Numbered from the stretch's first letter, positions 31,221 to 41,044 are shown. The stretch: 64,000 bases of DNA from an uncultured Eubacteriales bacterium (GCA_949747515.1 CATKFO010000067.1:1-64000), one strand, 5' to 3'. Notes: a model not told the origin generated them from the letters alone. Program-made: numbers and translations.

Positions 31221-32198
31221 ATGAGTGTTAATCAGAATCAGGCAAAAGGTAAAAAAATTGAAATATCTTTTCTACTATGCTTATTTTTAGGATACTTTGG
31301 CGCACATAAGTTTTACGAAGGTAAAAACGGTCTTGGCGTTCTGTATTTGTGTACTTTTGGATTGTTCGGAATTGGATGGATTGTTAATACAATAAGTATT
31401 TTATTGAAGATTATCAACAAAGATAATTATGCTAATTCTACAGCTTTAACAGAGAAAGAAATTCCAAGTCATAAAACTAATAATATACATAATGTAACTT
31501 TAGAAGAACATAAACAACAGCTTACGAAATATTTAGATATAAATCGCGAAGAATTCAACAAAGAACTTTCTGAAATTCCAAAGGTTGAATTTTTGATTTC
31601 AAATGAGAATATAAACAGATGCGCTGCGTCTGACATACCTGAAATATATTTTTCTAATATTACCAGAGCAACTAATATTGACAAACTATTTCCTTTTGTT
31701 GTTGTCGACGTTGAAACTACTGGTCTTGAGGTTAATACAAATGATATTATTGAAGTCTCAGCTATAAAATATGACGTTGGATTTCGAGCTGTGTCTTGCT
31801 TTACAAGTCTTTTGAAACCGCAAGCTCCTATACCGCCCAAAGCTACGGCTATAAATCATATCACAGACGATATGGTTGCCGACTGTCCTATGTTTTCTCA
31901 AATTGCTTCTTCTTTTTCAAAATACATAGAAGGCTGCAATGTTATCGGGCATAATCTGAATTTTGATCTTAAATTTTTACAAACTTACGGAGCCGACTTT
32001 TCAAACAGCGTAAAATATTTTGATACGTTGCAGCTCGCGCGAAGAACTCTAACTAAAAACGAAGATGTATGCAACTATAAGCTCGAAACATTATGCGATT
32101 ATTACAATATATACTATACCGCCCATCGTTCTTTGTCCGATTGCTATGCGACAGGGCGTCTATTTAAAGAAGTCATTTATGACAAAATTTCACGGTAA
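31221..32198 (+). CDS. Membrane TM2-domain protein fused to DnaQ-like exonuclease
   Basis: A 325-residue protein. Residues 13-65 form a TM2 domain, two helices joined by the typical GYFGAHKFYEGK turn. A helical linker spans 66-155. A DEDDh exonuclease fills 156-325: VVVDVETTGLE (D163, E165), VIGHNLNFDLKFL (D249), HRSLSDCYATGR (H302, D307). All catalytic residues are kept, so an active nuclease should sit on the cytoplasmic face of the membrane. AAGGAG precedes the ATG. I know of no described function for this fusion. Confidence 0.85.
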   Translation: MSVNQNQAKGKKIEISFLLCLFLGYFGAHKFYEGKNGLGVLYLCTFGLFGIGWIVNTISILLKIINKDNYANSTALTEKEIPSHKTNNIHNVTLEEHKQQLTKYLDINREEFNKELSEIPKVEFLISNENINRCAASDIPEIYFSNITRATNIDKLFPFVVVDVETTGLEVNTNDIIEVSAIKYDVGFRAVSCFTSLLKPQAPIPPKATAINHITDDMVADCPMFSQIASSFSKYIEGCNVIGHNLNFDLKFLQTYGADFSNSVKYFDTLQLARRTLTKNEDVCNYKLETLCDYYNIYYTAHRSLSDCYATGRLFKEVIYDKISR

Positions 32199-32213
32199 AA
32201 GCGGGAGGTTGAA

Positions 32214-33797
32214 TTGAACAATAGTAAAAATGCGGTTGTATACGCAAGATACTCAAGCCATCGTCAAGGTGAGCAAAGCATAGAGGGACAGCTTTCGGAA
32301 GCTTATAGATACGCCGCCGATCACGACTTGAAAATCGTACGCGAATATATTGACCGGGCAATGACGGGAAGAAACGATAACCGGGAACAATTTCAAGAAA
32401 TGCTTAAGGATACCGCTCAAAAGCAATTCAGCACTATTATACTGTGGAAAATAGACCGCTTCGGACGTAACCGGGAAGAAATAGCTTTTAATAAATATCG
32501 CTGTAAGAAAAACGGCGTAAAAGTCGTGTACGTTGCTGAAAGCATACCGGACAGCCCCGAGGGAGTAATTTTGGAAAGCGTTCTCGAGGGTATGGCCGAA
32601 TACTATAGTCTCCAGCTTTCTCAAAATGTATTACGAGGTCGAAAAGCAAGCGCGGAAAAGTGTCAATTTGTTGGAGGCTCTTGTCCTCTTGGGTATGTCG
32701 TAGATCCTAAAACTAAAAAATTAACGATAGACCCCAATACCGCGCCTACCGTTAAACTTATATTCGATTTGTATTCCGGCGGTAAAACCGTCGCAGAAAT
32801 CGTAAGCGACCTAAATAGCCGTGGTCTGCGTACCGCTAAGGGAGGGAAGTTTACAAAAAATAGTCTTCATTCAGTACTTAAAAATGAAAAATATATAGGC
32901 GTATACACGTATAAAGATTTGGTGCGAGTTGAAAACGGCGTGCCGGCGATAATTGATTTTGAAAGGTTTGGAAAGGTGCAAGAAATGTTAAAAATAAATA
33001 AAAAAGCTCCATGGCGTACATGGAGCAGGGCCGATTATATCCTTACTGATAAACTATTTTGCGGTTGCTGCGGATCAAAAATGTTTGGAGAGAGCGGTAC
33101 TAGCAAGACAGGCAAAAAACACAATTATTATATCTGTGCAAAACGCAAGCGCGATCATACCTGTAAAAAAAGAGCCGTACGCCAAGAGTTGATCGAGAAC
33201 ATTGTTCTTGAAAACGTGGTCGCAATACTCCAAAACGAAGAAAAGCTGAATTTTATAGTCGACGGCGTGTATGAATACTATAAAAAACAACAGAAGGATA
33301 ACGATCTTTCTTCGGCGTTACAAACCAAACTCAAAGAAGTTGACAAAGCTCAGGCGAATATAATGAAAGCTATTGAAGCGGGATTGTTTAGCCCTGTAAC
33401 AAAAACACGCATGGAGGAGTTGGACGCTCAGCGTGCAGAAATTGAAGATGAAATCGCCGGTATAGAGATCACCAAATCTATGCAGCTCACGCGTGAGAGC
33501 ATCATGTATTTTCTATGTCAAATGCGTGATAAAAGTCTTAAGGATTCAGAATGTCAAAAGCAGCTTATAAATACGTTTGTAAACGCGATATTTGTATACG
33601 ACGATAAAATAAAAATAGGTTTTAACTATTCAGAGGACGATCGAACCGTCGTTTTAACCGATATGGACAGTGCAGAATCGGAAGGGAAAGAGTTCGGATG
33701 CTGTGCGCCACGGTCCACCAAGATGATCGCTGGACGAACCCCTGATGCGAGGATTTTTGTTTTCGCTCAGGGGTTCGTCGAAAGTGTAAAACTGTGA
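32214..33797 (+). CDS. Large serine recombinase (prophage integrase)
   Basis: A 527-residue integrase. The resolvase domain (1-150) starts VVYARYSSHRQGEQSIEGQL with catalytic Ser14, then IILWKIDRFGRNREE. A recombinase domain (160-260) and zinc ribbon (FCGCCGS, later C-x-x-x-x-C pairs) follow, then a coiled coil (about 365-420). The start is TTG at 32214, five bases after GGGAGG. The last 40 residues are encoded within a long inverted repeat. It inserts and, with a helper, excises the prophage. It lies 15 bases after the exonuclease gene. Confidence 0.93.
   Translation: MNNSKNAVVYARYSSHRQGEQSIEGQLSEAYRYAADHDLKIVREYIDRAMTGRNDNREQFQEMLKDTAQKQFSTIILWKIDRFGRNREEIAFNKYRCKKNGVKVVYVAESIPDSPEGVILESVLEGMAEYYSLQLSQNVLRGRKASAEKCQFVGGSCPLGYVVDPKTKKLTIDPNTAPTVKLIFDLYSGGKTVAEIVSDLNSRGLRTAKGGKFTKNSLHSVLKNEKYIGVYTYKDLVRVENGVPAIIDFERFGKVQEMLKINKKAPWRTWSRADYILTDKLFCGCCGSKMFGESGTSKTGKKHNYYICAKRKRDHTCKKRAVRQELIENIVLENVVAILQNEEKLNFIVDGVYEYYKKQQKDNDLSSALQTKLKEVDKAQANIMKAIEAGLFSPVTKTRMEELDAQRAEIEDEIAGIEITKSMQLTRESIMYFLCQMRDKSLKDSECQKQLINTFVNAIFVYDDKIKIGFNYSEDDRTVVLTDMDSAESEGKEFGCCAPRSTKMIAGRTPDARIFVFAQGFVESVKL
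33733..33779 (+). repeat. Inverted repeat in the 3' end of the integrase gene
   Basis: GACGAACCCCTGA (33733-33745) pairs perfectly with TCAGGGGTTCGTC (33767-33779) over a 21-base loop that itself can pair four bases. It ends 18 bases before the integrase stop. It could be a transcription terminator without T-run, or part of an attachment site. The left arm contains CGAACC shared with the second recombinase's end. Confidence 0.75.
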
Positions 33798-33822
33798 TAT
33801 TGCAATAATAAGGAGTGTTGCT

Positions 33823-34830
33823 ATGCAACAAGAAATAAAGTTTCCTAACAATTATAATCAGTGCGCTTCATTCTGCAAAAAAACAGATTGTGCTGCATTG
33901 GATAATTGCGTGTTTGGCTTCAATAGAATATTTGGCGGTGCAAGAGAATTAAGACTGGATTTTAACCGATGCAATTTACAGTGCGAACTATGCTGGTCGA
34001 ATAATAGTGACGTAGGTAGATTTTTTTCCATTGATGACGTTTTTAATAATTTTATTACATGTGTCTCTTCTAATCACAAATATATATGCGACATAGTAAA
34101 ACCCCAAAGGCCAGAAACTTTCAAAATACAAAGTCTACAAATAATAGGAGGGGAACCTCTTATAAGTTTTGATAGATTTCAATTCATTTTGGAATTTATC
34201 AAAAGAATTGATGCTTTATTCATAGAAGATTTTGAATATTACAGTTCTTTTTTTAAGTTGGACTCCAAAAAAAGATTTAAAATTAAGTTATTTACCAATG
34301 GTATTACGATTGGTAATAGTGAAATCAGTCTATCAGAAATAGAAAAACTAAATCAATTTATTCATATACGAGTTGATTTACTGGTATCTATAAAGGGTTT
34401 TCATGAAGAAGGCTTTTCCGCATTGCAAGGTGATGACTCTTACGGCAAAAATAACTTTGAGTATCAAATCTCTTGTCTGGAAAAACTAGTCAACGTCTCC
34501 CGGCACAATCTTTATATACAACCAGTTCTTGGATTCTATCACAGTAATCATTTTAATATAAAGGCTCCACAGATCAACGCAAAAGATATGTTTATATTTA
34601 ACGAAACCTCGTTATCAAAAAGATTATATAACGTATTGAAAGACTACATATCAAAAGGCCATGGATTCTTTGTTGAACCCGTTCATGCCTTGGGAAAAAC
34701 CGAAAGAGATGTAAATCTATTTTATTTTGAAAAATGCTCATACTTGGAAATATCAGATTTAATCGAATCTCATCTTAAAAGCAATTCAAAAACAGACTAT
34801 CGAAAAACAAAACTGAAGCGCTTATTTTAG
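33823..34830 (+). CDS. Orphan radical SAM protein
   Basis: A 335-residue radical SAM enzyme. The cluster motif is FNRCNLQCELCW (C-x3-C-x2-C near residues 50-57), followed by LQIIGGEPL (SAM-binding GGEP) and KLFTNGI. A DLLVSIKGFHEEGF stretch resembles the substrate barrel of activase-like members. Four extra cysteines at the N-terminus (CASFCKKTDCAALDNC) suggest a second metal site. No precursor peptide or partner enzyme is next to it. It starts 26 bases after the integrase with AAGGAG, so it is likely cargo. The substrate is unknown. Confidence 0.82.
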   Translation: MQQEIKFPNNYNQCASFCKKTDCAALDNCVFGFNRIFGGARELRLDFNRCNLQCELCWSNNSDVGRFFSIDDVFNNFITCVSSNHKYICDIVKPQRPETFKIQSLQIIGGEPLISFDRFQFILEFIKRIDALFIEDFEYYSSFFKLDSKKRFKIKLFTNGITIGNSEISLSEIEKLNQFIHIRVDLLVSIKGFHEEGFSALQGDDSYGKNNFEYQISCLEKLVNVSRHNLYIQPVLGFYHSNHFNIKAPQINAKDMFIFNETSLSKRLYNVLKDYISKGHGFFVEPVHALGKTERDVNLFYFEKCSYLEISDLIESHLKSNSKTDYRKTKLKRLF

Positions 34831-34867
34831 TCCGAGTCTTTAAACTTTAAAAATATTCTGTTAGATT

Positions 34868-36300
34868 CTAATGGTTCGACCAGCGCGAGCTCGCCTCCAC
34901 CATTCCAGAGCATAAACAAAATTCACTTTGTTTATGCTCTGTTTCTATTTCCGATAATAACAGGTCTGTCAGGGTTACCGGCTCATCCCCAGAATTGAAA
35001 ATTAAAGTGATCTTATCATCATACAGATAAACGCGGCTAACAAAAATGTTGATTAACGTCTTGCGGTATTTCATATCGTGATGTTGCCTTTTTTAAGAGC
35101 ATTTAAAAAGAATGTTATTCCCTCAACAGTCAAAACAGGTGTTTTTGCTCCCTCAATAGCTATCTGCTTTTTCAGTTCTTCCTGTTCACTCTCTAATTTC
35201 GGAATGACAGCATATAGATTTTTACGTATGCTTTCATCGTCGCAATCTAAAATTGCATCCATTGCATTTCTGTGCCTTCTTTCATTATCTGCAAGCATCT
35301 TTTTCAGATATTTCAGGTTAGCTGTGTCCTTTTCCGTTTCACAGATTGCGACAATTTCAGACGCTATTTTCTGAATATTCTTATCTGTCAACAGCTTTCT
35401 GCATTCATGGATAACTAAATCCTCAATATAATCCTTTCTCACCATCTTTTTATTGCATAATTTCTTCTTTGCCACATTGCATGTGTAATACCGATATACC
35501 TTCTTGCTTTTTGCAGTACCCGAAAATACTGTCATCATTTCTTTGCAGTACCCGCAGAATAGTTTGGTAGTCAGCAAATATTCAACTTTTGCTTTGTGTC
35601 TTGCCGGAGCTTTTCTGTTCTGATTCATTATGTCGGTGACTTTGTAAAACAGTTCATCTGATATGATTCTCGGCATTTGCTCGGGAGTTTCCTGATCACA
35701 ATAAGTGTATATGCCTATATATCTTCTGTTCTGCAATATTGTTCTCAGAGAATTTTTATTGAATTTAGCGCCCCTTGATGTTTTAAGTCCCTCTGCATTA
35801 AGCTGTCTTGTTATTCCCGTAACATTCTTACCGTCTGCATACATTTCAAATATCCGTTTAACAATCGGGGCAGTTTCGGTGTCAATATGAAAACATTGGT
35901 TCTCATCTACCTTGTAACCAAGTGCAACATTCCCACGGCGTTTAAATAATGATCTGCATTGTAATTAATGCCTCGTTTTATTTTTGCTGATAGCTCGTCA
36001 CTGTAGAATTGTGCATATGCCATCATCATATTTCGGAAAAAACGTCCTGACGGGTCTTGACTGAAGTTTTCAGTATAGGATAATAGTAATATTCCGTTTT
36101 CTTCAAATTTTGACGCATTATCTATAGACTGCTTCATGTTTCTCCCAAAACGGTCAATAGAATAAACAAGGACAGCTTCAAAACATTTATTTGAACAATC
36201 TGCAATTAATCTCTTTAATGCCGGACGTTTATCATTTCTGCCAGTCAATGCATAATCTTTATATTCGTTGACCACAGTATAGTTATTTCTTTCAGCATAT
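34868..36300 (-). pseudogene. Broken second serine recombinase
   Basis: Pieces in order (leftward): resolvase part from NEYKDYALTGRNDKRPALKR to about 35930, then recombinase and zinc-ribbon domains (RGAKFNKNSLRTILQNRRYI; FCGYCKEMM) to 35071, then the tail to 34868. There are two frameshifts (near 35930 and near 35075), and the first 50 or so residues, including the catalytic serine, are missing at about 36300. It faces the intact integrase and cannot be active. Confidence 0.85.
34906..34941 (+). repeat. Inverted repeat in the 3' end of the second recombinase
   Basis: CAGAGCATAAACAAA pairs perfectly over 15 bases with TTTGTTTATGCTCTG across a six-base loop. On the plus strand TTTCTATTT follows, so it could terminate the radical SAM transcript. 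It lies in the coding tail of the recombinase remnant, in the same relative place as the inverted repeat of the intact integrase. Confidence 0.8.
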
Positions 36301-36301
36301 A

Positions 36302-37486
36302 TTGGGGACTGCTTGCATTGTAATAAACTGTTGTAAAAAGCCTGCGGCGGGTAAAGATCTGCTTAGACGGTTTGCTGTGAAGCTGAACAGCATAACCGAC
36401 AGGTTTCTCACACGCTTGCGCTTGTTTGGTTTTGAAGAGTATAAGAGTGTGTGGATTCAAAAAGGGATTATTGTGATTGCCTTGCTTGTATATATTTCGC
36501 TCGGACTTTCCTATACTGCGCCCGTTCCTGTCAGCAATGCCACCGAGGGAGCGGCACGACAATATACCGCTGAGCTTGCAGGCGAAATTTGCAGAGAACA
36601 CATTAAACCGCATAGAACATATACAATCGGAGCTTAATCAAGCAATGGCAGACTATAGTGCGGCGGAAACCGCCTATGAAAACGGCGAAATGGAATATCC
36701 GTAGTTTGATGTTTACGCCCGTGAAGCGTCTGCCGCTCAAACCAAAAGCGAAGGTCTGAGTATGGTTCGTGACCGTGTGGAACAGCTTCGGCAGCAGGCT
36801 CAGGAGAAAGGCTTCTGATCGCAGAAACTCCATTTAAGAGCGTATATGGGAAAACAGCGGAAAGTAATCGTCAATCGGCGGCAATGCTTTCGCTTTTGAT
36901 TATCGGACTTCTGCTTGCCGGATGTATGACCTACGAAAAACAGTCCGGTATAACGGGACTTACCGCTTCGAGGGTAAAAGGCAGAGTGGTACTGCTTGCC
37001 CGTAAGATTTTATTGGCGGCGCTTTGCGCCACTCTTGTATGGGCGGTCGTGTACGGCTTGGAGTTTCGTGCGTTTCTTATGATTTGCGATACAAAGACGC
37101 TGTCCGCTTCTGCGGGAAATCTTGTTTTGCTCCAAAGGATGCCGCCTTTCTGCAAGATCGGCACGGCATTGATTCTTTTGTACGGTTTTCGTTTGCTGAC
37201 GCTTTTCTCCGCTGCAATGCTGTCACTGCTTGTTTCTTCTTGTGGGAAGCGTATGGAGGCGGCGTATGTATCGGTTTGTGGCGTTATGCTTCTTCCATCG
37301 TTGCTGTATTCGTATATGGGACTTGCACCTATGAAGTATCTGTCGCTGTCTGTTCCGATTTCAGCTATGCCGCTGCTTCAAAGTGAAAATGCGATAGCCA
37401 ATGTTTGTATCGTGACAGTTTGCTTATTTATTCTGATCGGTATATCCGCATTTGCGCTTTGCAAGAAGCTACGAATAAAGAGATAA
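36302..37486 (+). pseudogene. Broken ABC-2 type transporter permease
   Basis: Fragments in several frames: RLRLFGFEEYKSVWIQKGI and the first membrane helix (36302-36600), an extracellular helical part (NRIEHIQSELNQAMADY, to a stop near 36703), then the multi-helix C-terminal half (36884-37486) starting MLSLLIIGLLLAGCMTYEKQ. The order and helices fit one ABC-2 permease of about 380 residues with at least two frame changes and a stop. The partner ATPase is absent. The 5' end was lost at the junction with the recombinase remnant. Confidence 0.72.
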
Positions 37487-37707
37487 AGAAGAATCAGCCC
37501 TTCTGCCGTCAGGGTGCGCAGACAAATGCTCTCAGCGAGTATCCCGCTTCCTACGACGCTTTTGAACGCGCGTTAATTAAGGCGTATAAGTTTACGCAGG
37601 AAAATGAAGACGGGACCATTAAGAATGTCAAGAAATATATCGATATCGACGAAGCCTACATCAAAGAGCGCAAGCTTGATTACATTATTAACCGGAGGGA
37701 TGCTTGA
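37487..37707 (+). pseudogene. C-terminal fragment of an unknown protein
   Basis: A frame that starts inside the permease remnant ends with about 55 residues that look natural (YPASYDAFERALIKAYKFTQ, then IDIDEAYIKERKLDYIINRR) up to a stop at 37707. No start codon with a ribosome site belongs to it. I do not recognise the family. It is best read as the surviving end of another gene in the decayed stretch. Confidence 0.45.
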
Positions 37708-37817
37708 AATATTAAGTCTTTTAAAATCGGACATATACTGATTTTATGCCCGATTTGTGTGTCTCGGCTTTACAAATCCGAAACACATAAATCCCATTTC
37801 AAGGAGGAGGGCTGAAT

Positions 37818-38971
37818 ATGCCGCAGTTATCTAAACGCACCGAAACCTTTACGGATTCGGTCATACGAAGAATGACAAAAGTTTCTCTGCAATACGGCGC
37901 GGTCAATCTCTCCCAGGGCTTCCCGGACTTTGACTCGCCCGTGAAATTCTCGACCGTTTTGCCGAAGTGACAAGAGAGGATTTTCACCAGTATTCCATTA
38001 CATGGGGAGCTCAGAATTTCATAGAAGCGTTGGCTGAAAAGCAGTCCAGTCTGATGAGACGCAAAATTGACCTGAATGGAGAAATTGTCGTCACCTGCGG
38101 CGGTACGGAAGCGATGATGACCGTTGCCAATCCCGGCGACAAGGTGATTGTGTTCTCGCCCTTCTACGAAAACTACGGTGCAGACGCCATCCTGTCGGGT
38201 GCGGAGCCGATCTATGTGCCGCTGTATCCACCGGAGTTTAACTTCAATGCGGACGAACTCGAAGCGGCGTTCAAACAGCGTCTGAAAGCGCTGATCCTCT
38301 GCAATCCGTCCAATCCCTGCGGTAAGGTGTTCACATACGATGAACTGAAACTGATTGCCAATTTTGCTGAGAAATATGATACCTTTGTCATCACCGACGA
38401 GGTGTATGAACATATCGTCTATGAGCCTCACCGGCATATCTATTTTGCGTCGCTTCCCGGTATGTGGGAACGGACAATTTCCTGCTCCTCGCTGTCGAAA
38501 ACCTATTCCATTACCGGATGGCGACTTGGATACATCATCGCGCCGCCGCACATCATTGATGTAGCGAAAAAGGTGCACGATTTTCTGACTGTTGGTGCGG
38601 CGGCTCCCTTGCAGGAGGCGGCAGTGACGGGGCTTCGCTTCGGAGATGACTATTATAAGTGGTTGCAGGACAAATACACTCGCAAGCGCAATCTGTTCCT
38701 GAAAGGGTTGGATGATCTTGGCATTGTTCACACGACGCCGCAGGGCGCATATTATGTACTGCTCGACATTTCTGAGTTTGGCTTTGACTCCGATCTCAAA
38801 TTCTGCGAGGCGCTGGCAAGAGATGTGGGCGTAGGAGCAGTACCCGGCTCCAGCTTCTTCCGCGAGCCGGTCAATCACCTAATTCGTCTGCATTTTGCCA
38901 AGAAGGATGAAACGCTGAACGAAGCTCTGAACCGGCTGGAGGGACTTAGGAGAAAAATTACCCCAAAATAA
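37818..38971 (+). pseudogene. PLP-dependent aminotransferase with one frameshift
   Basis: The ATG at 37818 follows AAGGAGGAGG. Residues 1-41 (MPQLSKRTETFTDSVIRRMT, then VNLSQGFPDF) continue in the +1 frame from about 37940 as LDRF, then EVTREDFHQYSI, and on to SLSKTYSITGWRLGY (PLP-binding Lys) and the end at 38971. One C missing from a C-run at 37938-37941 explains the shift. The whole is a normal-length class I/II aminotransferase (about 385 residues) of the kynurenine/methionine/aspartate type. It is either a recent pseudogene or a sequencing error. Confidence 0.85.
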
Positions 38972-39039
38972 GCATTGGTAATAATTCAAAAGCCGGGTTC
39001 TTTTATTCAGAGTGAAGTAGTCAATAGATAGTAGACAGA

Positions 39040-39095
39040 AAAAGCCGATGAGTTAAGCTGTCTGTTCCAATCGAAAGGGAACAGGCGGCTTTTTG
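39040..39095 (+). terminator. Terminator after the aminotransferase
   Basis: Nested repeats AAAAGCCG/CGGCTTTT (39040-39047 with 39086-39093) and CTGTTCC/GGAACAG (39062-39068 with 39078-39084) form a long hairpin ending in TTTTT. It separates the aminotransferase from the response regulator and could work in both directions. Confidence 0.7.
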
Positions 39096-39188
39096 CGAAT
39101 ATATTATAGTAAGATTATAAAAACAGCAAATACCCATCGGTCCAACAGAGATGTTTGATTTCAGACATCTCGAAAGGAAGTAATTCAA

Positions 39189-39899
39189 GTGATAAGACAA
39201 ATCCTGATTATTGAAAACGACGAGACAACATATTCCAAAGTAAAATGCGCTTTAGATGATCCGAATATAAAGATTATGTATACGGATTCAATTGATGAAG
39301 AAATTCGTATTTTTATGCGTAGCCACCTTTGTCTGATTATATTAAATGCAGCTATTTCAGATAACGATGAATATCGTCTGATAAAAATGATGAGAGCTGC
39401 GAAGCCAATCCCTATTCTGATACTGTCACCAAAAGAAAAATGTCCTGATCGAATAGATGCTTTTCAATCCGAAACTGTTGCATATTTAGAAAAACCGTAT
39501 GAGCTAGAAGAACTTATTGCCTAGGTTCGTTCTATAGTGGATTTATATACGGAGTTAGCGCCTCCAAAAGCACAGATACATACTTTCACTTTTGGTATGG
39601 ATATCATCATTGGTCCGAGAAAAAGACAAGTGTTTATAAACAGCAAATCAATAAAGCTGACTCGCAAAGAATTTGATCTGCTTTTGTGTCTGGCAATTCA
39701 CGCCGGACAAGTTTTAAGCCGCGAACAACATTGGACTATAATTTGGCATATAGTCTATAATTTAGTATATGATATAGACGATACTGTGAAAGTTCATATT
39801 AAAACGCTTCGTAAGAACCTTACCCAAGAGGGCGTTGATTGTATCGGAACCGTTTGGGAAATTGGATATAGATTTAACTTAAAGACAGCCGTCAGATAA
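39189..39899 (+). pseudogene. OmpR-type response regulator split by an in-frame stop
   Basis: The start is GTG at 39189 with AAAGGAAG. The receiver domain (about 1-112) ends at TAG (39522-39524), and the same frame continues with the winged-helix DNA-binding domain (VKVHIKTLRKNLTQEGVDCI, GYRFNL). The normal phosphorylated Asp is Asn53 (CLIILNAAISD). A single base change (CAG to TAG) would explain the stop. No histidine kinase is adjacent. Loss of both the Asp and the full frame argues for a decaying gene. Confidence 0.82.
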
Positions 39900-40031
39900 A
39901 TGCCGGCTGTTATTTTCCCCTGATATATTCCCGGTTTCTCCTCGTTTATTTTTTTACATATAAAAAGTCGTCTGCTTTAAAGATATACTTAAAACAGGCG
40001 ACTTAATCGTGTTTATTATTGTTCGCTAAAC

Positions 40032-40580
40032 TCAGCCTTCGGGATTGAGCTTTTCGTTTGCTTCTTCGGTTTTATGAAGGGTAAATATCATCATTTTGGA
40101 TTCGCTTTTTTCTCCAGTTTTCTTGTTCTGAATATATCCTTCAATTTCAGCGATCATTTTTTGACCGAAACCGAGACCTCCGTAGTTTTCATTGTCTTTT
40201 AGAGCTTCAATAGCGTTCTGGTCGAGAACAAGCTCATAGGTGTCCGTATCTACGCCCATGCGTTCTTCAAGAATTAACTTATTGAAGTTTTCCTGAGTAA
40301 GCGTTACTCTTGCGCCAAAGTCAAGGAAAATACGATCGTCTTCAAGCGGCACATTGTCTTTGATCGCATCAAAAATTTCCTGTGGAGTTCTCGTATCTTC
40401 GGGTTCTTTGTCGTCGTCTCCGGTAGTTGACTGAGTATCCTTTACGACTCCTTGGGTAGTCGGAGTAGTGGATCCCGTTGTATTCGTATCGTTCGTTTTG
40501 TCGTCTCCTCCGCAGGATGCGAGCGCCAGCGCCGACGAGCATATGACTCCCGCAAGCAAGATTGTCATAAATTTTTTCAT
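40032..40580 (-). CDS. Lipoprotein of unknown function
   Basis: A 182-residue protein with a signal peptide and lipobox (LALASC, lipidated near Cys23), a Thr/Asp-rich linker (about 25-65) and a folded domain with YELVLDQNAIEALKDN. It should be anchored on the outer face of the membrane. AAAGAGGCC lies before the ATG. No family recognised. A hairpin with arms around 39965-40005 lies downstream. Confidence 0.7.
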   Translation of the reverse strand: MKKFMTILLAGVICSSALALASCGGDDKTNDTNTTGSTTPTTQGVVKDTQSTTGDDDKEPEDTRTPQEIFDAIKDNVPLEDDRIFLDFGARVTLTQENFNKLILEERMGVDTDTYELVLDQNAIEALKDNENYGGLGFGQKMIAEIEGYIQNKKTGEKSESKMMIFTLHKTEEANEKLNPEG

Positions 40581-41044
40581 AGTGAGGCCTCTTTCATATA
40601 TTTTTTTGGCGAATCATTTTTTCTCGCCACACATAGATTTTATCATGGAACAGAGCAAAATATGTGAATTATTTTCAAATTGAATTATACAAAAATGCAA
40701 AATAATAACAGAAACAAAAATATTTCTTATTTTATGTAGAAATATAAATTATAAATAACATATTTATCCGTCTATATAAATTATTTCTTATTTTTAAGGG
40801 CTTGACTCTTTCAATACAATACGCTGAAATTTTCGTATTTTTATTCTGACGCTTTTGAGTCATACGTTTAACACATACGGAATATATTCTATCAGAAACA
40901 TTTGGGGACAGGCATGACGGAGGAACCTATTATGATAGAAACGGTAAAAGTTATATGAATCCGCATTAAATATTAACGGCGTTTATAACGCTGAAATTTA
41001 TTATAAAAACGTAGTAAGTTAAAAGAAAGGCGTGAATGTGAAAT
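40581..41044. other. AT-rich intergenic region before spoIIIAA
   Basis: This 464-base gap between the divergent lipoprotein and spoIIIAA genes is very AT-rich. I see no convincing gene, no clear sigma-A promoter for spoIIIAA and no certain sigma-E site, although sigma-E control is expected from Bacillus. One eight-codon frame (ATG at 40931) has GGAGG in front and could be a chance match. Confidence 0.5.

Noticed and set aside
34861-34910. tmRNA- or tRNA-like 3' end (GGTTCGACC ... CCTCCACCA)
   Set aside because: The T-arm cannot be folded with a five-base stem and no acceptor partner or tmRNA body lies upstream; the sequence is inside the recombinase remnant.
37799-38878. Long 359-codon open frame on the minus strand
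   Set aside because: It is the antisense of the aminotransferase gene, whose protein motifs are unmistakable; the minus frame has no domain or ribosome site.
40931-40957. Eight-codon leader peptide before spoIIIAA
   Set aside because: Only a ribosome-site-like GGAGG supports it; no attenuator or regulatory codon run is present.
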